Below, piece after piece: positions 14,816 through 22,938 of a stretch of DNA of 64,000 nucleotides. The position numbers were made by a program, and so were the translations under genes. The stretch covers positions 496,001 to 560,000 of the forward strand of contig JAXMNU010000001.1 in NCBI GenBank assembly GCA_034670265.1, in the 5' to 3' direction. Source of the stretch: Halomarinibacterium sp034670265. Its GTDB lineage: Bacteria; Bacteroidota; Bacteroidia; Flavobacteriales; Flavobacteriaceae. The notes beneath the pieces are model-generated. The model ran no database searches. It was not told the DNA's origin and saw only the letters and a list, made by a program, of their open reading frames with translations. The stretch's first letter is position 1. Each line of letters opens with the position of its first letter.

Positions 14816-14903
14816 TTGTTAAAGTTTAAGCGCTTTTATTATATATACACTCATATTTACCCTGTGGATGAGCAGCACTCAAATTTTTGCTTAACTTTAA
14901 CAA
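14816..14903. promoter_or_regulatory. Divergent control region shared by fasciclin and sigma genes
   Basis: GCTTAACTTTAACAA at 14889-14903 ends directly at the sigma ATG. Its near copy TTGTTAAAGTTTAAGC at 14816-14831 faces the other way and ends 19 bp from the fasciclin start. Both genes thus carry the same element in the same orientation to transcription. Whether it is a sigma-specific promoter part or a leader element cannot be told. Confidence 0.5.
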
Positions 14904-15473
14904 ATGAATTCTAACCCTTCGGAAGAATCCTTACTTATCTCCCAGTTTCAAAGTGGGAATACACGGGCGTTGTCTACTTTATACGACAAGTATTCTGGGG
15001 CACTCTATGGGGTTATCATAAGAATTTGTAAAGACGAAGCACAAGCCCAAGACTTGCTTCAGGAAACATTTATCACTCTTTGGGATAAAGCTAAAGAGTA
15101 CGATTCAAAAAAAGGACGTTTTTATACGTGGGCCTACCGAATTGCCAAAAACAAAACCTTAAATGCCATAAGAAATACACAAGACCTCATCCAAAACGAT
15201 GATTTAGGTGTATATACTAATAGAGGAGCAGAAGAAATTAATGAAGTAGATCTTCCGAAATTAAACGGTGCTATTAAAAGTCTGGAAGCACATCACCAAC
15301 AAGCCTTAGAGTTGGTGTATTTTCAAGGCTTAACGCATCGCGAAGCACATAAAGAGATGGATGTTCCCTTGGGGACATTTAAATCGTATATCGCACAGGC
15401 ACTAAAAAAATTACGGGAAGTCTATCAAGCAATCATCATTTGGATTGCATTGGGAATTGAAAGTTTATTATAA
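14904..15473 (+). CDS. ECF sigma factor (SigK-like)
   Basis: 189 residues: sigma region 2 (SQFQSGNTRALSTLYDKYSGALYGVI, LLQETFITLWDKAKEYD, FYTWAYRIAKNKTLNAIRN) and region 4 (LELVYFQGLTHREAHKEMDVPLGTFKSYIAQALKKLRE). Its stop overlaps the start of an RskA-type anti-sigma gene (TAATG at 15471-15475), and the fasciclin gene is divergent. The arrangement is that of a membrane-signal-responsive ECF system. Confidence 0.95.
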   Translation: MNSNPSEESLLISQFQSGNTRALSTLYDKYSGALYGVIIRICKDEAQAQDLLQETFITLWDKAKEYDSKKGRFYTWAYRIAKNKTLNAIRNTQDLIQNDDLGVYTNRGAEEINEVDLPKLNGAIKSLEAHHQQALELVYFQGLTHREAHKEMDVPLGTFKSYIAQALKKLREVYQAIIIWIALGIESLL

Positions 15474-16228
15474 TGAATAAAAACGAAGTACTAACATCAG
15501 GCTTGCTAGAGCGCTACATTTTAGGAGAAACTTCTTCTTCTGAAGCGGCCATGGTAGAATCTTGGATTGCCAAAGATGCCGAGGTGAAAGCTGCGTTTCA
15601 AAAAATGGAGTTGGATTTTGAGCGAATGGCAGAGGAAAATGCGGTAACACCTCCATCACATGTAAAGGCTCAGATACTGAAAGAAATAGCCCCTTCAAAA
15701 AGTGCAACACAAAGCAATTGGTATTTGGGTGTTGCGGCTGCCTTAGTATTGATGATGGGACTTACTAGTTATTTTCAGTATCAAAAAATGCAGAAAATTG
15801 AAGATGAGTTAAAAATCGTTCAGCAACAAAAAGAACTCATTGAAAGTGAGTTAGAATCGGTAGTGACTTCCTATGCCAAAACAACCGAAATGCTTGAGTT
15901 TATGGGTGCTCCAACCACTCAAAAGTATTTACTTAACGCCAATGAACTGGCTCAAAACGCCACTGCGATTGGCTATGTAAATCCTTCAGCAAAAAAGGTA
16001 TTAATAGATGCTAATGCACTTCCAAAATTGGACGATGATAAAGACTACCAATTATGGGCAGATGTTCACGGCGAAATGATAAACATGGGGCTTATTAAAA
16101 AAGAAAAAGCCTTACTTGCCTACAACTATATTGAAGACTCTGAATCACTTAACATTACCATTGAGCCTGCTGGAGGAAGTGCCCACCCTACGGTTGCTAA
16201 TTTGGTTGCCAATGTTTATCTCAGATAG
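15473..16228 (+). CDS. RskA-family anti-sigma factor
   Basis: 251 residues. The cytoplasmic N-terminal zinc-finger-like helical part (LTSGLLERYILGETSSSEAAMVESW) binds sigma in this family. One transmembrane span follows (YLGVAAALVLMMGLTSYF, about 82-99), then a coiled coil (KMQKIEDELKIVQQQKELIESELE) and the periplasmic RskA domain (YQLWADVHGEMINMGLI ... ITIEPAGGSAHPT). The PAGGS ending is diagnostic. The family is inactivated by regulated proteolysis; the signal here is unknown. Confidence 0.93.
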   Translation: MNKNEVLTSGLLERYILGETSSSEAAMVESWIAKDAEVKAAFQKMELDFERMAEENAVTPPSHVKAQILKEIAPSKSATQSNWYLGVAAALVLMMGLTSYFQYQKMQKIEDELKIVQQQKELIESELESVVTSYAKTTEMLEFMGAPTTQKYLLNANELAQNATAIGYVNPSAKKVLIDANALPKLDDDKDYQLWADVHGEMINMGLIKKEKALLAYNYIEDSESLNITIEPAGGSAHPTVANLVANVYLR

Positions 16229-16325
16229 CTTAATTAGCTGATATCGATATTATTACATATATTTACTAATACAACTAACCAATTTCAAAAAACAGTAAGC
16301 CTACTGCTGTATTTTGGTATTTAAT

Positions 16326-18740
16326 ATGAAAAATTTATACCTTCTTGTAGTCTTACTTCTCACATGTTCTGTATACTCACAAAATAGGTATTCCGTTTCT
16401 GGTAAATTAGTAGATGATACAAGCGAAGGGATACCCTTTGCCAATGTATTGCTATTACAACCCAATGACTCCACCTTAGTAAAGGGTACGCTTACCACAG
16501 AGTTAGGCACCTATGAGTTTACAAATATTCAGGAAGGGGAATATGTAATACAAGGATCCTTTGTTGGATATCAAACAGCCAATTCTGAAGTGTTTACTCT
16601 TTCAGAAAATAAAATAATGCCTACGATCACCTTATCGGAAGGCGAAACCCTTTCTGAAGTGGTCGTCGTAGCAGAAAAACCGCTTTTCTCACAAAAAGTC
16701 GATCGTTTGGTCATAAATGTTGAGAGTAGTATTGTTTCAGCAGGAGGGTCGGCACTCGAAATATTGGAACGTTCTCCTGGCGTAACGGTAAATAGACAAA
16801 ATAGTAATATTTCAGTAGTGGGTAAAGACGGTGTGGTTGTCATGATTAACGGAAAAGTGAGTTATGTTCCTACCTCCTCCTTGGTTCAATTTTTGGAGGG
16901 AATGAGTGCAGATAATATTAAATCTATCGAGCTTATAACCACACCTCCAGCCAATTTTGACGCAGAGGGAAATGCAGGGTTTATTAATATTGTTCTTAAG
17001 GAAAGTGCTGATATTGGTCTTAATGGTTCCTATTCCTTTTCTGCGGGTGTAGGTGAAGGTGAACTTACCACGTCCAATAGCCTAAGCTTTAATTATCGAA
17101 AAGATAAGTTGAACCTCTTTGGCAGTTATTCTTATGCTTTAGATAAACGCCCTCAAGTATTTACGTTCTTAAGGGATTTTAGTCGAAACGACACTGTATT
17201 TACCACTTCAACTATTACAGATAGAGCCCCTAGACAACGCAATCATAACCTTAGAGTAGGAATAGACGTGGATATTTCCGAAAAGACAGTCATGGGATTT
17301 CTGCTAAGTGCCTTCGATAACCGATGGAGCATGGATGCCTTTAATAAAAGTATTGATAGTGAAAATGGCACGCCTGTGGGGTTTGTAACTTTAGTAAATG
17401 ATGAAATAAATCGGTTACAGCACTTTGGGGCAAATTATAATATTAAACACAACTTTAACGAAGCCACGTATTTGAGTTTTGACTTAGATTATCTCTTTTA
17501 TGAGTTCGATAACCCTACCAATTATGTCAATTCGTTTTTCGATGCAAATAATAATCCTAATGGTACAGAATTAACGCAAAGCCGAAAAAACACCCCCATT
17601 AATACGTGGGTGGGAAAATTGGATTTCAGTAAAAAAATAAATGATTCGTGGAAATACGAAGCGGGTATTAAAGGAACCACCTCAAAATTTGAAAATGACG
17701 TTTCGGTGGCCTTTGAAGAAAATGGGCAATTTATTACCGACCCAGACTTTACCAATTTTAGTGAATTGGATGAGCAGATTTATGCAGGATATATCGCTTC
17801 CGAATATACTATCGATGAAAAAACCACTGCCAAGGCTGGACTACGTTATGAATTTACTGATTCTAAGCTCGATGTTTCTAACCAAGGAACGGTAGTGGAT
17901 AGAGAGTTTGGAAAACTGTTTCCAAGTGCCTTTGTCAATAGAAAATTTACAGAGGATTTAAGTATGAATCTATCGTATACAAGGAGAATTACACGTCCTA
18001 CGTTTAATGACCTGGCGCCTTTTGTTATATTTATAGACCCCAATACCTTTATATCTGGGAATGCTTCCCTGCAACCTGCAATTTCAGATGCCTACAAATA
18101 CGACATTAATTATAAATCCTACTTTTTATCCTTTCAATATACCCACGAAGACAATAGCATAAGTGGTTTTCAGCCCTTTATAGACCCAGAAACCGGCAGA
18201 CTCATTGTCGAGGCTGCCAATCTCGATTATACCAATACATTTTCCATTGTAGCGGGGTTTCCCTTGAAAATTGCACCTTGGTTTAGAACGCAAAACAATC
18301 TTAGTTTCATTAAGCAAAACCTAAGAACCTTCTATAATAATAGTCCCATCGAGATTGAGGTGGATAACTTTAGAGCCAATAGTACGTTCTCTTTTAAACT
18401 AAGCGATACCTTTTCTGCAGAATTATCTGGATTTTACAATAGCCCCTCCCTTAGCGGCCTACGGAAGTCGGTGGAGGTGTATGGTATTAATTTCGGACTC
18501 CAAAAAAAGTTTGGGGACCGCTGGGGAACGTTGAAGTTTTCAATTAATGATGTGTTTGACACGGTTATCTTTAAAGAGAATACCTATCTGCCCGATGAAA
18601 ATATCAATATTGATAGTAGTTTCGATTTTGTGGTACGAACTTTTAGTTTAACCTATTCGCGCTCCTTTGGAAATAGCAAATTGAAATCTGAGCGAAAACG
18701 AGAAACAGGATCTGAAGATGAACGACGAAGAGTAAACTAA
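16326..18740 (+). CDS. TonB-dependent receptor, outer-membrane beta-barrel family
   Basis: 804 residues from the ATG at 16326; a TTG at 16314 is in frame but gives a poor signal peptide start. Signal peptide (MKNLYLLVVLLLTCSVYSQ), carboxypeptidase-regulatory-like domain (about 25-105), plug region (LEILERSPGVTVNRQNSNISVVGKDGV cut here to SPGVTVNRQNSN; LITTPPANFDAEGNAGFINIV) and a long barrel of the OMP_b-brl_3 type. The C-terminus is basic (SERKRETGSEDERRRVN) rather than ending in an aromatic strand. The substrate is unknown. It follows the sigma/anti-sigma pair by 97 bp and might belong to its regulon. Confidence 0.92.
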   Translation: MKNLYLLVVLLLTCSVYSQNRYSVSGKLVDDTSEGIPFANVLLLQPNDSTLVKGTLTTELGTYEFTNIQEGEYVIQGSFVGYQTANSEVFTLSENKIMPTITLSEGETLSEVVVVAEKPLFSQKVDRLVINVESSIVSAGGSALEILERSPGVTVNRQNSNISVVGKDGVVVMINGKVSYVPTSSLVQFLEGMSADNIKSIELITTPPANFDAEGNAGFINIVLKESADIGLNGSYSFSAGVGEGELTTSNSLSFNYRKDKLNLFGSYSYALDKRPQVFTFLRDFSRNDTVFTTSTITDRAPRQRNHNLRVGIDVDISEKTVMGFLLSAFDNRWSMDAFNKSIDSENGTPVGFVTLVNDEINRLQHFGANYNIKHNFNEATYLSFDLDYLFYEFDNPTNYVNSFFDANNNPNGTELTQSRKNTPINTWVGKLDFSKKINDSWKYEAGIKGTTSKFENDVSVAFEENGQFITDPDFTNFSELDEQIYAGYIASEYTIDEKTTAKAGLRYEFTDSKLDVSNQGTVVDREFGKLFPSAFVNRKFTEDLSMNLSYTRRITRPTFNDLAPFVIFIDPNTFISGNASLQPAISDAYKYDINYKSYFLSFQYTHEDNSISGFQPFIDPETGRLIVEAANLDYTNTFSIVAGFPLKIAPWFRTQNNLSFIKQNLRTFYNNSPIEIEVDNFRANSTFSFKLSDTFSAELSGFYNSPSLSGLRKSVEVYGINFGLQKKFGDRWGTLKFSINDVFDTVIFKENTYLPDENINIDSSFDFVVRTFSLTYSRSFGNSKLKSERKRETGSEDERRRVN

Positions 18741-18825
18741 AGAAACAGGGCTCTTTTCTACAGCCTTTTCCTATTTTGTCAATACACTTTAATTCTCTTT
18801 TTTCCATTACTGATACTTCGACAAG

Positions 18826-18868
18826 CCTGCCTGCCGTGGTCATTGAGCGAAGTCGAAATGCAGGCAGG
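18826..18868. repeat. 43-bp hairpin element, copy 1, inside a REP
   Basis: Begins CCTGCCTGCCG and ends GCAGGCAGG, so the ends form a 9-bp inverted repeat. The interior holds TTGAGCGAAGTCGAA. It splits CTTCGACAAG (18816-18825) from CTCAGC (18869-18874), which are contiguous at 19097-19112. Confidence 0.85.
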
Positions 18869-18918
18869 CTCAGCATAGATACGTTTCTTCGTAACACTCA
18901 GCCAACGGGATGAGTCGA

Positions 18919-18988
18919 GGGTGATGGGTCGAGGGTGGTGGGTCGAGGGTGGTGGGTCAAAGATCAAAGGTCAAGGGTCGAGGGTTTT
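18919..18988. repeat. Heptamer array, ten units
   Basis: Units GGGTGAT, GGGTCGA, GGGTGGT, GGGTCGA, GGGTGGT, GGGTCAA, AGATCAA, AGGTCAA, GGGTCGA, GGGTTTT. Runs directly into the REP at 18989. Confidence 0.88.
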
Positions 18989-19017
18989 GTCATTTCGAGG
19001 GTACCGAGAAATCTCAC
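18989..19017. repeat. REP-like palindrome, copy 1
   Basis: GTCATTTCGAGGGTACCGAG followed by AAATCTCAC. ATTTC and GAAAT arms surround a GGTACC centre. Copies occur at 19251 and 24678. Confidence 0.82.
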
Positions 19018-19051
19018 CTGAGAAGAATCCTAGTAATTTTACCTATTCCTA

Positions 19052-19080
19052 GAACCGCACTTTGACTGGGCTTTGACTCC
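19052..19080. repeat. Short 11-bp array
   Basis: GAACCGCACTT, TGACTGGGCTT and a broken third unit. Nearly identical to 24741-24769. Confidence 0.75.
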
Positions 19081-19129
19081 TATGGTGGCTTCGATACTTC
19101 GACAAGCTCAGCACAAGAAAAGAAACAAA

Positions 19130-19172
19130 CCTGCCTGCCGTGGTCATTAAGCGAAGTCGAAATGCAGGCAGG
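19130..19172. repeat. 43-bp hairpin element, copy 2
   Basis: Same ends as copy 1 (CCTGCCTGCCG / GCAGGCAGG) with one internal change (ATTAAGCGAAG). Followed by CTCAGCATAGATACG as in copy 1, but preceded by different sequence. Confidence 0.85.
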
Positions 19173-19215
19173 CTCAGCATAGATACGTTTCTTCGTAACA
19201 CTCAGCCAACGGGAT

Positions 19216-19279
19216 GGGTCGAGGGTGGTGGGTCAAGGGTCGAGGGTTTTGTCATTTCGAGGGTACCGAGAAATCTCAC
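19216..19279. repeat. Heptamer array plus REP, copy 2
   Basis: Five heptamers (GGGTCGA, GGGTGGT, GGGTCAA, GGGTCGA, GGGTTTT; 19216-19250), then the same REP palindrome at 19251-19279. Confidence 0.87.
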
Positions 19280-19313
19280 CTGAGAAGAATCCTTATTACT
19301 TTACATAATCCTA

Positions 19314-19401
19314 TAACCGCAACTTACCCGAAGTAAACCGCACGTAAACCGCACGTATACCGCACGTTGACCCGAAGATACTACGGGTGTACTACGGGTG
19401 A
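19314..19401. repeat. 11-bp periodic array, eight units
   Basis: Includes AACCGCACGTA twice, TACCGCACGTT, GACCCGAAGAT and ACTACGGGTGT/ACTACGGGTGA. Successive ACC/ACT starts fall at 19316, 19326, 19337, 19348, 19359, 19370, 19380, 19391: steps of 11 with two steps of 10. Confidence 0.83.
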
Positions 19402-19452
19402 ACTCCTTTTAAAGAATATATGTTATTGATGGAATAGTGAAGGGTATTGCCA

Positions 19453-19507
19453 TTGACTGCACTTTGACTGCACTTTGACTGGGCTTTGACTGGGCTTTGA
19501 CTGGGCT
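19453..19507. repeat. 11-bp periodic array, five units
   Basis: TTGACTGCACT twice, then TTGACTGGGCT three times; exact 11-bp period. Confidence 0.92.
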
Positions 19508-19552
19508 TAGCTTTTAAGGAATATTTTTCCTTTTTTGATACTATATGTTAGA

Positions 19553-20305
19553 TTAGGAAAGATTCATAATCTTAAAAAAGTCGTCTTTTTTATTTCTAGA
19601 GATACTCACCGAATCTCCATTGTTCATAAGGATATATCCCCCATCCGACTTTATGTACTTTTTTACTTCATGTAAATTAATTAGATAACTATTATGCACT
19701 CTCATAAAATGTTGGTCTGTTAATAAGGTTTCGTATTCTTTAAGGTGCTTACTTACTAAGTGGGTTGTACCGTTTATTAGCTGAAATGAAGTATAGGAGC
19801 CTTCCGCTTTGCAGTAACTAATTTCGTCTACATTGATAAACTCATAACCATCGGTGGTGGAAAGGCATATTTTATTGGTGGTAGGTTGCTGTTGTTTTAG
19901 GTTGTGGAGCAAGGTTTCTAGCTTTTTGTTATAGACATCCTTATCCTTTATTTTTCTTGCTTTTTCCACGGCTTTTTGAAGTTCTTCTAGGTCAATAGGC
20001 TTAAGGAGGTAGTCTAGCGAGCTAAATTTTACAGCTTTTAAGGCGTATTGCTCGAAAGCTGTTGTGAAGATAACTTCAAAGGTTATGTTGTCTATTTGAT
20101 CCAAAATATCGAACCCTGTACCCGTTTGCAGTTCGATATCTAAAAACACAATATCTGGTTTAGTGTTTTTTATAGCATTGATTGCTTCAGTAACAGAGCT
20201 TGCTGTAGCAAGCACCTCAACGCCTTCACAAAACTCCATTACTAAGTTTTTGAGGGTTTCTCTGCTATGGTTTTCATCATCTACTATTACAGCTGTTAGA
20301 TTCAT
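19553..20305 (-). CDS. LytTR-family response regulator
   Basis: 250 residues: receiver domain (AVIVDDENHSRETL, phospho-acceptor in DIVFLDIELQTGTGF, TTAFEQYALKAV, LLKPIDLEEL) and a C-terminal LytTR domain (ISYCKAEGSYTSFQLINGTTHLVSKHLKEYE, FMRVHNSYLINLHEV). It is the last gene of a three-gene minus-strand unit behind two kinases, 11 bp after the full-length kinase. It is clearly a paralogue of 9579-10334 but with different DNA-contact residues. No ACTGAATTG repeat was found upstream of its own operon. Confidence 0.94.
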   Translation of the reverse strand: MNLTAVIVDDENHSRETLKNLVMEFCEGVEVLATASSVTEAINAIKNTKPDIVFLDIELQTGTGFDILDQIDNITFEVIFTTAFEQYALKAVKFSSLDYLLKPIDLEELQKAVEKARKIKDKDVYNKKLETLLHNLKQQQPTTNKICLSTTDGYEFINVDEISYCKAEGSYTSFQLINGTTHLVSKHLKEYETLLTDQHFMRVHNSYLINLHEVKKYIKSDGGYILMNNGDSVSISRNKKDDFFKIMNLS

Positions 20306-20316
20306 CGTTTTGGGTT

Positions 20317-22164
20317 TTATTCTATTGAAATTTTAATGGTTACCAAGGTTCCTGTAGGCTCCCCTTTTTCATTGGTTTTATCGTGGATAGAGACACTACT
20401 TTTTTCGGAATGACTGAGTAGCTCAAGTCGTTTTTCGGTGACTTCAATGCCTCTTGATTTTTTGGTTGCTTTTAAGACCGATTTCTTTTCTTGGGCAGCT
20501 TGCCTACCTATGCCATTGTCTTCAATTTCACAAATAATAAAACTATCCTCTTTCTTAAAACGAAGGTCTAGTTTTTTATCCTCTGTGGGCTTGTTTAACA
20601 AGCCATGAAGTATTGCATTTTCAACAAAGGGTTGCACAATGAGTGCAGGCACTTCCATGGCATGCGTATCTAAGTTTTGGTCTATGGTGATGGAGTATTG
20701 AAATGTATTATTAAAGCGAAGGGCTTCTAGCTCAAGGTATTTTCTTAAAAGGGAAATTTCTTCATGTAAAATAATATTTGCTTCAATCGAACTCTCCAAC
20801 AAATTACGCATGAGTAGGCTAAACTTATTGAGGTATTTTATGGCGTCTTGCTTTTTATTTAAAGTTATTAAATGCTGTATGGAGCTAAGAGAATTAAAAA
20901 TAAAATGCGGATTCATTTGTGCCCGCAAAGCACTTATTTTATTATCGAAGGCCTCTTGCTTTGTAAGTAGCGATTCTTCGTTTGCTTTTTTCATTTTGTA
21001 GTTTAGTCCAAGTCCAAAAAGCAAAACCTCTATCACACTTCCTGCCATCATATAATGACGATCCTGTGTAAAGAGCATCATCAAGGCTCCTGCGGTAAAC
21101 ATGAGCGAACCAATGATAATAAAATACGCAAGTCGGTTTTTCGCATAGACAAGTAAGTAAATAACGGCTGCCAGTGCAAAAACAGACATCACCAACCTGT
21201 GGATATTCATTAATAATCGTTCTGGATCTAACTGAAAAGTGATTGAAAAATAGGTGTTAACCACTATAAAAAGCAATAACACTACGGCTATGACCCGAAT
21301 AGCTTTGTCCAATTTGGGATAAAATGTGGCAGTTTCAAGATAATATTTGGCAAATGCTACATAGAATAAATTGATAAAGATTTGCAATGAAGAGTGAAAC
21401 CAAAAAGAAAAAATAGTATAGTCGTAATTTAAAAAAATAACCGTGTTATAAGCACTTCTACCCAAATATAAAAGAAGGCACAACGTATACAGGGAATAGA
21501 AAAGGAAATCTATTTTTTTGGAAACAAAATATGTGATAAAGGTAAAGATGAAGATAAAGAAAAAAGCTCCTATAAATAGATAATCGGGAGTCGCTTTTAC
21601 CAAATCTGTCCAAGAATAATATCCACTTTCTAATTTCTTTTGAGAAGCACTTCGAAGTTTTAATTGAAGCTTACCAAAATCTTGATTGGAATTGTACAAT
21701 CTAATTTTAAAATACAGGTATTTGCCTTGTACCAGATTATAAACCGTAAAATAAACACCATCCTTGGGGGTGTAATAGGAATATTTTTCTTCGGTATTTA
21801 AAGGGCCATATTTTTTTTCTACCAGACCGTTTTCAGTATTAAAAAAACTAGTTATATCGTAAAAAGCACCCGTATGCAAAAACCACAAACTATCCTGTTG
21901 TAATGTGTGAATATGGTTAGATAGATCTGCTCGTACCCAGTACGAATCTTTTGTATTCACTTTTCCTGTCTTGCCTGTAAATTCATAAAACAAATAATCC
22001 TGAGTAACAATAGAATCGATAGGAACTTTATCACCCAGATTTTTAAAGACCTTAAAAGGAATAACCGCATCTTTAAAAGTATCCAATGCTTGTGCATTTG
22101 CAATAATACCCATACCTAAAGTACACAATAATAAAACACACACGAGCCTTATTGGACGCATCAT
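20317..22164 (-). CDS. 7TMR-DISM histidine kinase (LytS type)
   Basis: 615 residues: signal peptide, periplasmic DISM-type beta domain (about 30-190), seven hydrophobic spans (about 195-395), then a His_kinase domain with AQMNPHFIFNSLSSIQHLI, N-box PFVENAILHGLLN and G-box EDNGIGRQAA. All catalytic boxes are intact, so it should be an active sensor kinase of the outer face. It lies between a truncated kinase-like gene (3-bp gap) and the LytTR regulator. Confidence 0.94.
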   Translation of the reverse strand: MMRPIRLVCVLLLCTLGMGIIANAQALDTFKDAVIPFKVFKNLGDKVPIDSIVTQDYLFYEFTGKTGKVNTKDSYWVRADLSNHIHTLQQDSLWFLHTGAFYDITSFFNTENGLVEKKYGPLNTEEKYSYYTPKDGVYFTVYNLVQGKYLYFKIRLYNSNQDFGKLQLKLRSASQKKLESGYYSWTDLVKATPDYLFIGAFFFIFIFTFITYFVSKKIDFLFYSLYTLCLLLYLGRSAYNTVIFLNYDYTIFSFWFHSSLQIFINLFYVAFAKYYLETATFYPKLDKAIRVIAVVLLLFIVVNTYFSITFQLDPERLLMNIHRLVMSVFALAAVIYLLVYAKNRLAYFIIIGSLMFTAGALMMLFTQDRHYMMAGSVIEVLLFGLGLNYKMKKANEESLLTKQEAFDNKISALRAQMNPHFIFNSLSSIQHLITLNKKQDAIKYLNKFSLLMRNLLESSIEANIILHEEISLLRKYLELEALRFNNTFQYSITIDQNLDTHAMEVPALIVQPFVENAILHGLLNKPTEDKKLDLRFKKEDSFIICEIEDNGIGRQAAQEKKSVLKATKKSRGIEVTEKRLELLSHSEKSSVSIHDKTNEKGEPTGTLVTIKISIE

Positions 22165-22167
22165 ACG

Positions 22168-22830
22168 TTATGCTAAATTTGGTAGACTTAATACAATATC
22201 CCCTCCCTTTGAGGTGAGATTATTATTAAAAGTAACCTTTTTTTTGATGCTATAATTCTTAAAATCATTTAATAACCGTATTTGGTCTTGCCACTTTATA
22301 AGTTGCACTCTATAGTCTGGTGCGTATGTTACTTTTTCAATTCCTGAGGTATGATACGTAAAGCCAACTTCTAGATGTACTCGCTTTTTTGTTGTTTTAA
22401 ACCTAATAGCTATCGTGTAGTTTTTATATTGGTTGTAAATGGCATGCTCAATAATATTCTCGAATACCGTTTGAAGTATAAACGAAGGGATTTTAGCATC
22501 TATCTTACTTAGTTCTTGATCCAATGCAATGGTATATTCAAATTGGTCGTTATAGCGTAGCTTTTGAAGTTTTAAATACCTATGAAGCATTTCAATTTCT
22601 TCCGAAAGTTGTACCGTATCTTCTTCAATATGTTTTAGATAAAAGCGAATTAATCTGCTAAACACAGAGAGGTACATGACCGCTGCCTTTTTATTTTCTG
22701 AAGTAATAAAATACTGAATGGCGTTTAAGGCATTAAAAACAAAGTGAGGGTTCATTTGTGCCCTAAATGCCTTTAGCTTTAATTGCGCCATTTCTTCAGA
22801 AAGGGTTTCTTGGTTTTTTTTTTCAGGCAT
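22168..22830 (-). CDS. Cytosolic LytS-like kinase paralogue with degenerate ATPase
   Basis: 220 residues without membrane spans. The phospho-acceptor region is complete (RAQMNPHFVFNALNAIQYFI) and closely follows the neighbouring kinase. The ATP-binding half has decayed: the N-box reads ENIIEHAIYN, and no DNGxG or later glycine box can be found where the neighbour has EDNGIG. It could be a phospho-acceptor or dimerisation partner trans-phosphorylated by the 615-residue kinase, or a decaying duplicate. The reading frame is intact. Confidence 0.85.
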   Translation of the reverse strand: MPEKKNQETLSEEMAQLKLKAFRAQMNPHFVFNALNAIQYFITSENKKAAVMYLSVFSRLIRFYLKHIEEDTVQLSEEIEMLHRYLKLQKLRYNDQFEYTIALDQELSKIDAKIPSFILQTVFENIIEHAIYNQYKNYTIAIRFKTTKKRVHLEVGFTYHTSGIEKVTYAPDYRVQLIKWQDQIRLLNDFKNYSIKKKVTFNNNLTSKGGDIVLSLPNLA

Positions 22831-22876
22831 CTTTAGGGGTTTTTAGTATTTTGAAGCTATTGGTCATTGTGAAATA

Positions 22877-22909
22877 AAAAGCTGTCCTTTTTTACTAAGA
22901 ACAGCTTTT
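22877..22909 (-). terminator. Terminator of the T9SS gene
   Basis: 9-bp stem AAAAGCTGT/ACAGCTTTT with a 15-nt loop, 30 bp after the stop of the gene at 22939-24495. Confidence 0.8.
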
Positions 22910-22938
22910 CAATTTTATGTATTCCTAATTAGTAAACG

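Larger units (their letters stand above)
18741..19552. other. 812-bp repeat-filled intergenic region
   Basis: No gene is supported here. The stretch consists of REP-like palindromes, a 43-bp hairpin element in two copies, GGGTNNN heptamer arrays and 11-bp arrays, listed separately. 18826-19034 and 19130-19293 are partial copies of one another in the same order. Confidence 0.85.
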
